NCBI GenBank assembly: GCA_003665825.1
Contig: QPFY01000008.1
Coordinates: 124,001 to 188,000 of the forward strand
Length of the DNA stretch: 64,000 nucleotides
Source: Microbotryum silenes-acaulis
Taxonomy: Eukaryota; Basidiomycota; Microbotryomycetes; Microbotryales; Microbotryaceae
Direction: 5' to 3'
The position numbers and the translations under genes are program-made. A model generated the notes under the pieces. The model worked only from the letters and a program-made list of their open reading frames with translations, was not told the origin of the DNA and made no database searches. Position 1 is the stretch's first letter. The number at the start of each line of letters is the position of its first letter. Of the stretch, positions 37,646 through 50,069 are shown piece by piece.

Positions 37646-38440
37646 TCTTAAAGAGGGACGGTCGATATCGAGATCGATGTCGATGGGGGCCGATCCAAGA
37701 ACGACGGCCGAGACGGGACGCTAGGTGGGGGGAGGCACAAGAGGGAAGGAGGTAAGCGCTGTGCCAAGAATGGGGCATACGACCACAAGGGCGCACAAGT
37801 GATTACCGTTCAGTTCAGGGATCTCCTGAGGAGAGGAGCAGCTGACGATAGGAGAAGGTACGGAACCGCGCTCCGCAAGCGACCGCGGCTTTGACCCAGG
37901 CGCAAACCGATAGGCAGGAGTAGGCGGGCGGGCGAGGGCGCACTGGGGCACACTGGGGGCACACGACGGGCACACTGGGGGCACACGACGGGCACACGAC
38001 GGGCACACGACGGGCACACGACGGGCACACGACGGGCTGGGCGCTGGCACCGAGCGATCGACTGCCGATGCGATCAATCGCGATCAGCCCACTCTGGGCC
38101 CGGGTGCGCGCGCGCCACTCGCTCCCGACCACGTCATTTGCCGATCTGTCTAGGCAACGCAGGCATGCTGCTGGGAGCCTTCTCATCCATTCTTCACAAA
38201 TCCTGGCATCAAGACTCACACCAAGGGCTCATCAGCGAGTGCCCAGATTTAGTAACTGACAGCAGAAAGGAGCTGATCTTTGAATTACACCCCAAGAATA
38301 CACAAAAACGCTGCCAGAACGCACGGAAGCCGCCAGAACGAGGTGCTGATCAAGCGATCGGCGATCCACGGGATCAGAAAAATCTGAGAACAGGTGAGGA
38401 GCTCAAACTTTCACATGCACCTCAACTTCCGACCACAGCA
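37646..38440. other. Intergenic: GH63-like gene promoter and 3' flank of the membrane protein gene
   Basis: 795 bp containing a GC-rich minisatellite (listed separately) about 290-390 bp upstream of the GH63-like start. Apparent Cys/Pro-rich frames here are translations of the repeat, not genes. Confidence 0.55.
37935..38037. repeat. 11-bp minisatellite (GGGCACACGAC)n
   Basis: About nine tandem units. The right half has five near-perfect copies of GGGCACACGAC; the left half alternates GGGCACACTG and GGGGCACACGAC variants. The array lies in the presumed promoter of the GH63-like gene. The variant units at one end and homogeneous units at the other suggest recent expansion from the right side. 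Confidence 0.85.
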
Positions 38441-40326
38441 TCAGACAAATCTATTACCGCTAGTGGATCCTGACTTATCCGACGCGTTCTTTTCGGATCT
38501 ATGCACGGGGTGCCTTCGAGCAGAGTGGGGAAGATGGTCCATCGCACTCTTTTCAGACAGGGGTTCCTCGTTCGCTGGCGCCGTGTTGCCCTTGAGCTCG
38601 ACCACGGTGGTAGGTTGTTCGATGAGGTTATGAAGCTTCGTGCTGGTCGGATCTTCGTACGTCGCTTCTTGAAGACGATCCAATCCGACCGAGGGCGGGA
38701 GCAAACGAGTCAGCCAAGGCAAAATATTGATCATCCGCTTCGCCGCCGGGTTCGAGCCGTCCAGTGATCGGAAAAGGATCAGAATTGCGACCAAGGTCAA
38801 CAAGATCGAGTTGACCCAGGCCGATACGAGCACAATAGTCGAAAAACGATGGTTATCGTTGGCGAGCGAGATAGGCTTGGTCGTGAACCAGAAAGCGAAC
38901 GCGGCGTTCACGAGCAGCGTCAAAGAAATGAGCGTCGCCGTCAGGAGTCGGTTCGAGGCGGCCCATTCGACGAGCTCGGATTGCGCTCTGTCACATAAAA
39001 GCTCTGTCATAAGTAATTATTCTCGCCCCGTAAGTGACTATAAGTCGATGCAAGCATACCTGAGCTGAGCACAAGGCCGATCATTGAGGCTATGGGCTGC
39101 TCCCTTGGGTGAGCCCTCGGTGGGGGGAGGTGCTCCAGAGTCGGTGTCAGGCTCTGCTCCGATTCTCACGATCGATTTCAAGTGTTTCGCCTGACTACGT
39201 AGCTGTCCTACTTCGACGAGGGAGGCCGTCACGTAGGACTGTATGTTCGAGAAGATGGAGTGGTCCAATGGAGGAGAAATCAGCTCAAGCAAAGAGGATT
39301 CAACCTGGGTCATCTCGGACAGTCAGGGAAAACTTACTACAAACATGATGGACAAGGAAACACCAGTGTAGGCGAAAGCAATCTTGCTGTAGTGCCCGTG
39401 CCAGCGGGCAGCCTTCATCATGAGTCCAAGGTTGTGCAAACTCGGCTCGAGTTGCGAAAGCACGAGGCCCTCGCCGGCGACCCACGACTCGGCAGAAATC
39501 TTCAGCGATAGTAAGACCGCGGAACCCGAAGTTTCGACTTGACCAAATTTTTTCGCGGAGAGCACGAACGTGGTAACGGAAGGGACGAGAATGACCAGGG
39601 GGCACAGTGCTGGCAAGAAGGTGAATGCTAACGAGACCAAAGGCGGGTCGCCGTTGTGCACGCCGTACCTGCGGATCGCATAGCCAGCTGCGGTCGCCCA
39701 AACCTCGCTGTATTGCCCAAGAAAGAGCGCTAGGGGTAAGATGCCTTGAAGACTGATGTACCAGCTTGGTGTACGGGTGCCGGATGCACACTTGATGGTT
39801 GTAATCAATCCAAAGATGCTCACTGGGCAAAATTTGCTTATTTATCAGTGCGGAGTCTCAAGTTGGAGAATGGCAACATAGGTCTCAACTCACAACCGAT
39901 AAAGATCACAGCCCAGATGCTGTAATGCACGAGGATGTTCGGTATCGTGACGCGCGAGTCGATACGGTAATAGAGCCAGAATCGACCTTGGAAGAGCCGC
40001 AAGACAAAGCCGAGCAGGACGAAGGCCAGTGATACTGTAAACAGCGCAATGAGGAACCGGAACTGATTGATCACCGACGTGGAAACGCGAAGGTAGAGTC
40101 CTTTCTCAACGGAAGCCATGGCTATCGGATAGGGGTTTTTGTTGGTTGCGAGAGCCTCGATCATCACGTCTCCATCTGTCGAGGTCGGATCAAATATCAG
40201 AAACATTGAACCAAGCCACCAGAGCACAGGAGAGATGAACCTACATAGCTTCATCCATTCCGCTGCCCCCTCCGTGCCCAGCGCCTCAGAAAGGAGAGCA
40301 CTGACTTCGACGATTGTTGATGCCAT
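38441..40326 (-). CDS. Polytopic membrane protein of unknown function (about 8 TM)
   Basis: Four exons: 40326..39894, 39822..39338, 39238..39060, 38987..38441; phases agree and give 547 aa. I see about eight hydrophobic spans, including ISPVLWWLGSMFLIF, FLIALFTVSLAFVLLGFVL, WYISLQGILPLALFLG, LALCPLVILVPSVTTFVL-like, LLTATLISLTLLVNAAFAFW and VLVSAWVNSILLTLVAILIL. A hydrophilic loop lies between spans 6 and 7, and the C-terminus is a ~90-residue polar tail. I do not recognise the family; it resembles basidiomycete-restricted 7/8-TM proteins rather than a named GPCR. Intron 2 is taken as 39239-39337 (CATACAG acceptor). Shorter in-phase acceptors would make 24- or 33-nt introns, which is implausibly short. 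Confidence 0.75.
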
Positions 40327-42373
40327 TTGGGTGAAGGATCGGGCTCGGCAAGTGTTGACTAAAGATGATGCAGCTCGAAGAGTCGCCTGTTGTGAAATGG
40401 CTCCAGACTAATTGGCGAAGAATCGAACGAGTGATTTAAGGCTGTTCAAGAAGGAAAAGAAGTTGTCGAAGGTGTCCAAAGGGGGTGCCATTACTGCGAG
40501 GGGCAAGCCGCGACAAGGGTCGAATGATTGCGGATGAGTTTGCGACACCGCGAGGCTCGAGCACCGTGCTCAGGACTCCGAACGGTTCGCGACATGCCCG
40601 ACAGGTTTTGCGCCGGTTTTGCGCCGGTTCTGGAAAGTTCCGCGTTTTCTACTGATGACCCCCTGATGGCGTGTGATTAGCGGATATCGACCACTCGGCC
40701 GCGGAGCCCTCACGCCTTCGCCGTTCGGGCCCCTGGACTACTGAGGGGTTATTTACGCTGCGGCTTCCCGGTGAAATTGGGGCTATCTCAGCGTACAGGA
40801 CCTCGATTTCGCAAAGAAACCGAAAGAACTGTGATGAATTGTCGATGCTATAATATACTTGACGTATTGCTCGATGCCGACGGAGCTCGTTCTTTTTTCC
40901 CGCCGAATTGAGAAGAGCGACAGTTTTAAATCGTGCACGGATCGGCCTTCGAGCCCGCGGGGTTTTTGATCTATGATTGCGAGACACGTCCCCCGACAGC
41001 AGGGACGAGCCTACAATAACGAGCTTCGGATCGGGAAGATCTGCATAAGTCGATTCATCTTGATTCAAACTTCCTCTAGGCACACTTCTGGAGCTTCGGT
41101 GACCCCCCTCTGCACTTCACATCGGTAGCCCCGCGTTGAAAAATCGTTCCAACTTGAGGTCGCGCTTCACCCCGCACGTGGGACAAAATGCAGCATATAT
41201 CTCCCAGTGATAGTGACCCGCCACTTCTCCAGAGAGACTACTAGAATGAACTGTTGTTATCAAGGGGTGACTTTATAGTCACCGGTGCAGGCGCATCACG
41301 ACCTTAGGGTGGGGATTGTGCTCTGTCCGCGACGACGCAGTTGCGTTGACAAGGACTTTCTCGAGGGGGAGGGGGAGGGCTAGATCATGGTTTCACAGTG
41401 TGAAGTCAAGCAGCTTCCCATGTCCCTGGAATTCCCTGATCGCGCTTACGTACCAGACGGTGACCTTCCCGGACTATCGCTTGGAAGCGCTACCACGTGC
41501 TTTGCACCAACTGAGCCGGCGTGGGTTTGCCCTCAACCGATGCTCCGGTACGAGCATCCGACTTACACGTCCTTCCACATGGGCCAGATCTGCGATCAAA
41601 AAAAACAACAAGGTCGGCTTTGTCAAGTCCCTCTGCAGTGATACGCACGTCACCGCGAACGTTCTGCCGAAGTAGCGAGTGGGGCCAGGCCGCCGAGCAC
41701 AGCCAGACGTCGGAATAACAGACTGACGAGCGTGTAATCCAACCGTGGAGAGAAGACAACGGTTGGTGCGCATCGCCAGGCTTCACTAAACAAACGCGCG
41801 CTTCTAATCAAATAACCGATAGCCGCCTTCCTGCTAATCCTCATTCACAACACACCAACTGTCGGCAGAGTTTTCGGGAAGCCGCCTAGGCCGTTCGAAT
41901 TGACCAACTGCACAAAGAACAAGGAGCAATGCGAGGAGCAACAGCTTCTTCATCGTAAGGTCTGGAGGTGAACGTGACAATATGAAGGAAGGGAACTTCT
42001 TGATGATCCAAACCGGCTTTGCAGATAAAGGTGGGACATCACAACCGGTTGCGCCAACCCGTTGGCTCATGACCGTCAGACGCTTTACCGAGATGGCGAA
42101 CGTGGCAAAGCCGTTCAATCCACAATTCGTCGAAATTTGCAATATGAAGGACCGGGCCCATACCTGAAGTTGGAAACCGACCTTCGAACCGTTTCAAAGG
42201 AGGTCAACGATTGCCGCGCATATATCTCCACCCGACTCAAAAGCCCCTTTCACCAAGGCGCGGCACCACATGTCCGAGGTTCGGAAGATGCCGGGGACAC
42301 AAAAACCGAGATTCCTAAATCCACATGGGTTCCGAAATGTGACTTTCGGATTACAAGGGCAATTTTGTGCAGC
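40327..42373. other. Intergenic between the membrane protein and threonine synthase genes
   Basis: About 2 kb. The first part is the membrane-protein promoter. No conserved coding content was found except one short signal-peptide-like frame (listed separately). A direct repeat GGTTTTGCGCC occurs twice near 40602-40630, and a G-rich run (GAGGGGGAGGGGGAGGG) near 41362 could form a quadruplex. Confidence 0.5.
41834..41953 (-). CDS. Possible 39-aa secreted peptide or first exon of a secreted protein
   Basis: ATG at 41953, stop at 41834-41836. The peptide begins MKKLLLLALLLVLCAVGQ, which fits a signal peptide with cleavage after a small residue. A short polar tail with one Cys follows. No partner exon was identified. 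Short hydrophobic frames arise by chance, so this is tentative. Confidence 0.2.
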   Translation of the reverse strand: MKKLLLLALLLVLCAVGQFERPRRLPENSADSWCVVNED

Positions 42374-44469
42374 CTACAAACTTGCGCCGTTCTCCGCCTT
42401 CTTCGTGGCGGCCTCACTCCCCCCCACGGACCTCAGCTTCTTGACCTGCTCAATTACGACGTCCTGCACGGCCTGCTTGGTCCCCTTGACGTCGATGACC
42501 CTCCTCTCCTTCTCCAAAAGACCCTCGAATTCCTTGGGCAGAACATCGCGCTTGAAGTCGAACGAGGGCTGCGATTGGAGGGCGTCGGCGACGGCGGCGT
42601 TGAATTTGGCCGGGTGGGCCGTCGAAAGTACGATCTGGAAGACATCGGTAGGACTGTTGAAGAGAAAGCGCACACTGATCAGCTTCTCGCAGCCTTTATT
42701 CAAGGCATGAGTTGTGTGCCCACTTTGTCTTGGCGACCTTGTTGGCGACGTAAAGCCCAACGGCGGTATGCGGGTCCGCAACGTAGGATCCGAACTTGTC
42801 TCCGTTAGTAAAGTATTGTTGGATCGTCGCGGTCGTCTGAAGGGACACGAGGTGATCAGCATACCAATTCATGTTAAGAAGAAAGACCGATGAGTGACAA
42901 ATTATCACCTGCTCATCCGAACACCGTTCTGCGATCATATCCCTACGGGCGATCTTGACCGCCTCATCAGGGACGACGACCCTCCCTTCAGTCTTGAGCT
43001 TGTCCATCCACTCGGCGACATGTTGAGCCGCCAATCGGACCTTTGCCCTCTGCCCACCGTCAACTTCACCGTCCTTGACGACGGCGGAAACGGCGCACCC
43101 TTCCAACGCGAGGTAGAATAAGAGGCGCTCAAAGTTGGACGAGACGAGGATGTCCATCGCTGGGGACAGGGTCTCGGCGACGGCGGCTGCTTGCTTACCA
43201 TCAGTCGAGCCATTGACGACCTCAGTTTGAGTAGCCTGAGCCTCGGAAGTCGACGAATCCGCCTTTTCGTATCGACCCGTTTTCCAGAAGCGGGTCAAGA
43301 TGTCGTTCGCGTTGGTCGCGACGACCAACTGCTGCGACGGCAGACCCAATCGCTTGGCGTAGTACCCAGCCAGGACGTCACCAAAGTTGCCCGTCGGTAC
43401 AGCGAATTGAACCTTGGCCTCGGGGCCAATCAACTTGCGCGCAGCAAAGTAGGAAGAGAAGTAGTAGACGATCTGCGCGAGGATGCGCGCCCAATTGATC
43501 GAGTTGATCGCACCGAGACGGTACTCGGCGTTGAACTCGGCGTCCGAAAAGAGCGCCTTTACGATGTCCTGGCAGTCGTCGAAGGTGCCCTCGACGGCCA
43601 AGTTGAAGACGTTGGCGTCGGTGACGGTCGTCATCTGCGCTTCCTGAATGGGGGACACGCGCCCCTTGGGGTGGAGGATGAAGATGGAGATGTCCTGCTT
43701 GGATCGCAGACCGTAGATGGCGGCCGAGCCGGTGTCACCGGACGTCGCACCGACGACGGTCAGACGTTCCCTTTCGGCGTCCTTCTTGCCCTCGTTCTTG
43801 CGTTGCAAAAAGTACTCGAACAGATTGCCGAGGAATTGGAGCGCCACATCCTTGAAGGCAAAAGTTGGGCCGTGGAAGAGTTCGAGCACGTATTCACGCT
43901 CGCCGGTCTGGTGCAGCGGGGCGATGTCGGGGTGGCGAAAGGTGGCGTACGATCGGTCAATGAGTCGCTTGAGGTCCTCTCGCGGGATCTCGTCGGCGTC
44001 GACAAAGAGGGAAAGGATATTAAGAGCGAGCTCGGTAAAGGGCAGCTCGGCCCAATCGGATCCCCAGTTCTCGGGCAGTTGCGGCAGGTGCTCGGGGATG
44101 TAGAGCCCTCCGTTGGGTGCCAAACCTGTCAAGACGGTCTGTGGTACAATTGTGGAGCTGGTCAGCCTGAGTCTCAAGGGTGTAAGAGGCTCATCAAGCT
44201 GAGCTAAGCTGAGCTGGAATTAGGGCCGGACGAGGAGGCTCATCGTTCCAGCTTCCAGCTTCCACGACGAGGCAGCCAGGGCAACGAGAACCGGGGCATC
44301 GTCTCGATGGGTTACGGTATAGTATTCCGTTGCTTCTGCAAGCTGCCACTGCGCCCGACGCTCGCCAAGACATCGGGCAGATCGTCAGGAACGACCGACT
44401 AACCTGTTCGAACGTGAGTCGCTCGTCGCCGCCTCGGGTCGACAGATACCGCATCGGGGTGTGCGTCAT
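42374..44469 (-). CDS. THR4: Threonine synthase
   Basis: Four exons: 44469..44404, 44138..42909, 42836..42724, 42653..42374; phases agree and give 562 aa. The enzyme converts O-phosphohomoserine to threonine with pyridoxal phosphate, the last step of threonine synthesis. Visible hallmarks are RYLSTRGG at the N-terminus, LELFHGPTFAFKDVALQF with the PLP Lys at about residue 118, VVGATSGDTGSAAIYGL, PTGNFGDVLAGYYAKR, and VLSTAHPAKF near the C-terminus, restored by the last intron. It is about 50 residues longer than the yeast enzyme, partly from a Ser/Thr/Gln insert near SEAQATQTEVVNG. Two in-frame ATGs (44469 and 44454) are possible; the upstream one is used. Confidence 0.95.
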
Positions 44470-45014
44470 GTTGTGGAAGGAAATGAGCGAAGGGAAGTGG
44501 AGCAAGAGCAATAACGGAGTTGAGGGGTGGCCAAGCGACGAGCTCGAGCGCTGTATGTCCAATCTGAACCCGCGCCTTCTCGCGCGCCGTGCGAAACCGT
44601 GCCGAGTCAACGTGCTCGGCTGGACGTGGCTTATGTCCGAATTCACTCCGAAGCTGCCACGACGGACCATAACCACAGCTGGGAGCGGAAAAAGTATGTT
44701 TGTCGAGGTTGCTTCTCTTCGAAAAGAAAAAGAAGCAAGGCTCGACGACGCACGATGCTGTCGCTGTTCAAATACATCAGTCGGCGGCGGCGTGTTGGCG
44801 CAAGTTTCAACCACAGCTGAGCGGCTCCTCACGTGCGCTGCTCGCTTCGATAACTCAAGTCCGATTCGCATATGTACATTGATTTCGTTTTGTTCGCGAT
44901 ACTGCATCGTTCTCATCATCTCCTGCAGCAACTAGAAAACTATACAAACAACAAGCCACCCTCGCGCAAGCCTTGCAATTTGCATCGAATCCTTCAAAAA
45001 TCGACACTGCCTAT
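44470..45014. other. Intergenic: THR4 promoter and ADH 3' flank
   Basis: 545 bp between two minus-strand genes. No coding signal on either strand. Confidence 0.5.
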
Positions 45015-46449
45015 TCAAATGTCGACCTTGAGGACGTAGCGGTATCGGACCTTGTTGTCCTTGACGCCCTGTACACCCTTGCCCGCATCCTTCATCGGGA
45101 GAATCTCCTTCCATGTCTTGACGCCCTTCTCGGCGGCCAAAGCGAGCATCTCGTTGGCCTGCTTCTTGGACCCAATGTGGCTGACCGCAATCGACGCGCC
45201 GTTGCCGGCCAGCTCCTGGAACTTAAGCTCAGGCATCGGCTTGTCGGGCAGACCGACCGAGTGGAAGACACCAAACAGGCGCAACATCGAGATTAACTCG
45301 CCGATCGGCAATCCGGCGGCCTCGTCGACGGTCGAGAGTACGAGGTCGAACTTTTGCGCGTAGTCCTTGGCAAAGTCCTTCTTGGACGTCAGCACAAAGT
45401 CCGAGGCACCCATCGCTCGTGCATCCTTCTCCTTGTCGGCTTGGTGAGAGAAAGCCGTGACCTCAGCACCGAGAGCCTTGGCGAACTGAACGGCAAAGTG
45501 ACCGAGTCCTCCGATACCGACGATCGCAACCTTGCTGCCCTCCTTGATGCCGTGGTTCTTGAGCGGGGCAAAGACGGTCAGACCACCGCAGAGCATAGGG
45601 GCGGCATCCTCGTCCGAAAGCGCGTCGGGCAATTTGAAGACGAAGCGTTCGTGGACACGGATACCGGTCGAGTAACCACCGTGGGCAATGTCTCCGTTCT
45701 CGTACTTGGCGTTGTAGGTGTCGACACCACCCGTGACGCAGTAATTCTCGTTGTCGGTCTTGCAAGGCTCGCACTCGAAGCACGAGCAGACTTGGGCGCC
45801 GACACCGGCTCGGTCACCGACCTTAAACTCGCCCGAGTGCCTGGAACCAACGCGGGTAACGACACCCGCCACTTCGTGACCCGTGATCATGGCTGTTTTG
45901 AGAATCGCAGCAAGTTGATTAATAAGGTGAACTGGGACTGGTGCGCTGAGCCTGAAAATCTTGGTTTGACTCACGAAGAATGGGTTCACCCCAGCCACCC
46001 GTGATAGTGTGAAAATCGGAAGAGCAGATACCACAGCAGTTGATCTATTTTCAAAAGAGTTGCGAGTGACTCGATAATGTCAGCCTCGGGCGGTCACATT
46101 GAGACATGCTCGTCGTGCCCGCGAAGAAACTGACCTTGATCTCGATGTCGTAATCACCGAAAGTCTTGGGCCTGAGTGAGGTGGAAGGAGTCAACGTAAG
46201 ATTGACATTGTTTTACGACCAAATTGCTCCTCAATCGTTTTTCATGCCTGAACCAGCGGTAGCCCGACCCAGTCTGAGCCGCAGTGGCGCCGCGACTCGG
46301 AGGGAGCAACTTGGCACGACCGAGAGAACGAATCGGATCGGAAAAGATCCTATCAAGCTGGAAACTCACTGGAAGTCGATCAGCTCGAACTCGGTGAACT
46401 TCTTGGTGTCATGGATGGCGTAGCCTTTGAATTGAAGATCGGAGCTCAT
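45015..46449 (-). CDS. NADP-dependent zinc alcohol dehydrogenase, cinnamyl-alcohol-dehydrogenase (Adh6/7) type
   Basis: Four exons: 46449..46370, 46171..46135, 46044..45975, 45892..45015; phases agree and give 354 aa, a normal length. Catalytic-zinc ligands are in GICSSDFHTITGGWG and GHEVAGVV. The structural-zinc cysteines lie in QVCSCFECEPCKTDNENYC, followed by YNAKYENGDIAHGGYS, typical of the CAD branch. The Rossmann glycines are GIGGLGHFAVQFAKALG. It reduces aromatic or branched aldehydes in the cytosol. Exon 2 is only 37 nt. Confidence 0.93.
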
Positions 46450-47095
46450 GATGTAGGATGGGACGATTTCGTAGGAGAAGGAGGAGTGTACGGAGCGAGA
46501 GGAGGTAGAGAAAGGAAAGAAACTCGCTCCGACAAGTGGGGGCCAAAGGGATCGGAGAACCACCGAGCAGTGCCGCTAGCCAGAATAAAACATGACCGAG
46601 TTGAGCGATCCGCCTAAACTACGTCATCGTCACACTCCCTCCACTTCCAGGATCAAAATGACAAGCTGCAATCGAGCACCGTAGGTAGCACGCCGCGAGT
46701 ATTTGAAGCGAGAAGCAACGTCGGCATCGGCCGATCGGCCTGCTCGCCTCGATCCCGAGGATGACGTAGGCCACTAAGCGCAACGCCACCCTCCCTTTGG
46801 TCCGCACGAAAGTCGGGCAGATCACAGATTCGACTGGAACCCCATAAAGCGAAAATGATGATTGTGTCTTGTCTAACCCTGTGAGGAACATAAAGCGATT
46901 GGAATTACCGAGAGGTCAACCTAGAAACCCGTCTTACATGTCGGGCCGCGCTCGGGCCTCTCTTCAACCAATGCACCAGCCTGGCTTCCCTTCCTGGTCC
47001 ATTCAGATCTCCATTGCCCATGCCGAAAACACACAAAAACTAGTAACAGAACGAAGGAAGGGATCATGTAAAGAGGAAGAAAAGAAACGGTCTGA
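46450..47095. other. Intergenic: ADH promoter and LPD1 3' flank
   Basis: 646 bp between two minus-strand genes; nothing else recognised. Confidence 0.5.
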
Positions 47096-49496
<2,401 letters not shown>

Positions 49497-49741
49497 GTTG
49501 AAGGAGATGGGGAGGTGCGGAGGAGGCAGAACGAGAGCGGGAGCGAGTTGTGGCGTGAGTATAAGCAGCCGTTTGACTTCGAAGACGAGAGAATTCCCGC
49601 GCGATATTCCTCGCGCCCCGTTCAGGCTCAATTCCGAGATTACTAATTCGTCCACTCTCTCGCACAGCGACGCGCGAGTCTACAACAGAAACACTTGGTC
49701 CAACAGCTGATTCCGGTCGAAGCAAATGCCCCCAGAACAGC

Positions 49742-49746
49742 AAAAA
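49742..49746 (-). terminator. RNA polymerase III terminator of tRNA-Gly
   Basis: A run of five T on the minus strand, 5 nt past the discriminator base of the tRNA gene. Confidence 0.75.
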
Positions 49747-49751
49747 GAGAA

Positions 49752-49822
49752 TGCGCCGACTGGGACTCGAACCCAGGTCTAGACAATGGCAATGTCCAAG
49801 TATACCCCTAACCCACCGGCGC
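49752..49822 (-). tRNA. tRNA-Gly (GCC)
   Basis: 71 nt, folded by hand. Acceptor stem GCGCCGG pairs with TCGGCGC (one G-U). The anticodon stem is GGACA/TGTCT around loop TTGCCAT, giving anticodon GCC. The T-arm is CTGGG-TTCGAGT-CCCAG with a B box. No intron. The length matches typical eukaryotic tRNA-Gly(GCC). It reads GGC/GGT glycine codons. Confidence 0.93.
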
Positions 49823-49891
49823 CGTGTCAGGCAACGCAGCTTACAACAATATGTAATCAACTTTTTGGACCTTCCCTCATCTTTTTCCAAG

Positions 49892-49996
49892 TTTCATCTT
49901 TCATCTTTCATCTTTCATCTTTCATCTTTCATCTTTCATCTTTCATCTTTCATCTTTCATCTTTCATCTTTCATCTTTCATCTTTCATCTTTCATC
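49892..49996. repeat. (TTTCATC)15 heptamer array
   Basis: Exactly 15 uninterrupted identical 7-bp units (105 bp). It lies 69 bp from the tRNA-Gly 5' end and 73 bp upstream of the LINE ORF1 start. It may belong to the element's 5' UTR, or be a simple repeat or slippage product at the insertion site. Confidence 0.95.
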
Positions 49997-50069
49997 CCAA
50001 TCGCACTACCCTACCTCTGCAAACGTCAATACATCGAATACATCAACTGCTACACCAGCTATCGACCCG

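Noticed and set aside
37721..38219. Cys/Pro-rich frames resembling a repeat protein
   Set aside because: They are translations of the GGGCACACGAC minisatellite in several frames.
39305..39337. A 33-nt intron in the 8-TM gene
   Set aside because: A 99-nt intron to the CATACAG acceptor at 39239 keeps the same phase and has a far better pyrimidine tract.
49892..49996. CRISPR-like regularly spaced repeat
   Set aside because: The units are contiguous 7-mers with no spacers, and the genome is eukaryotic.
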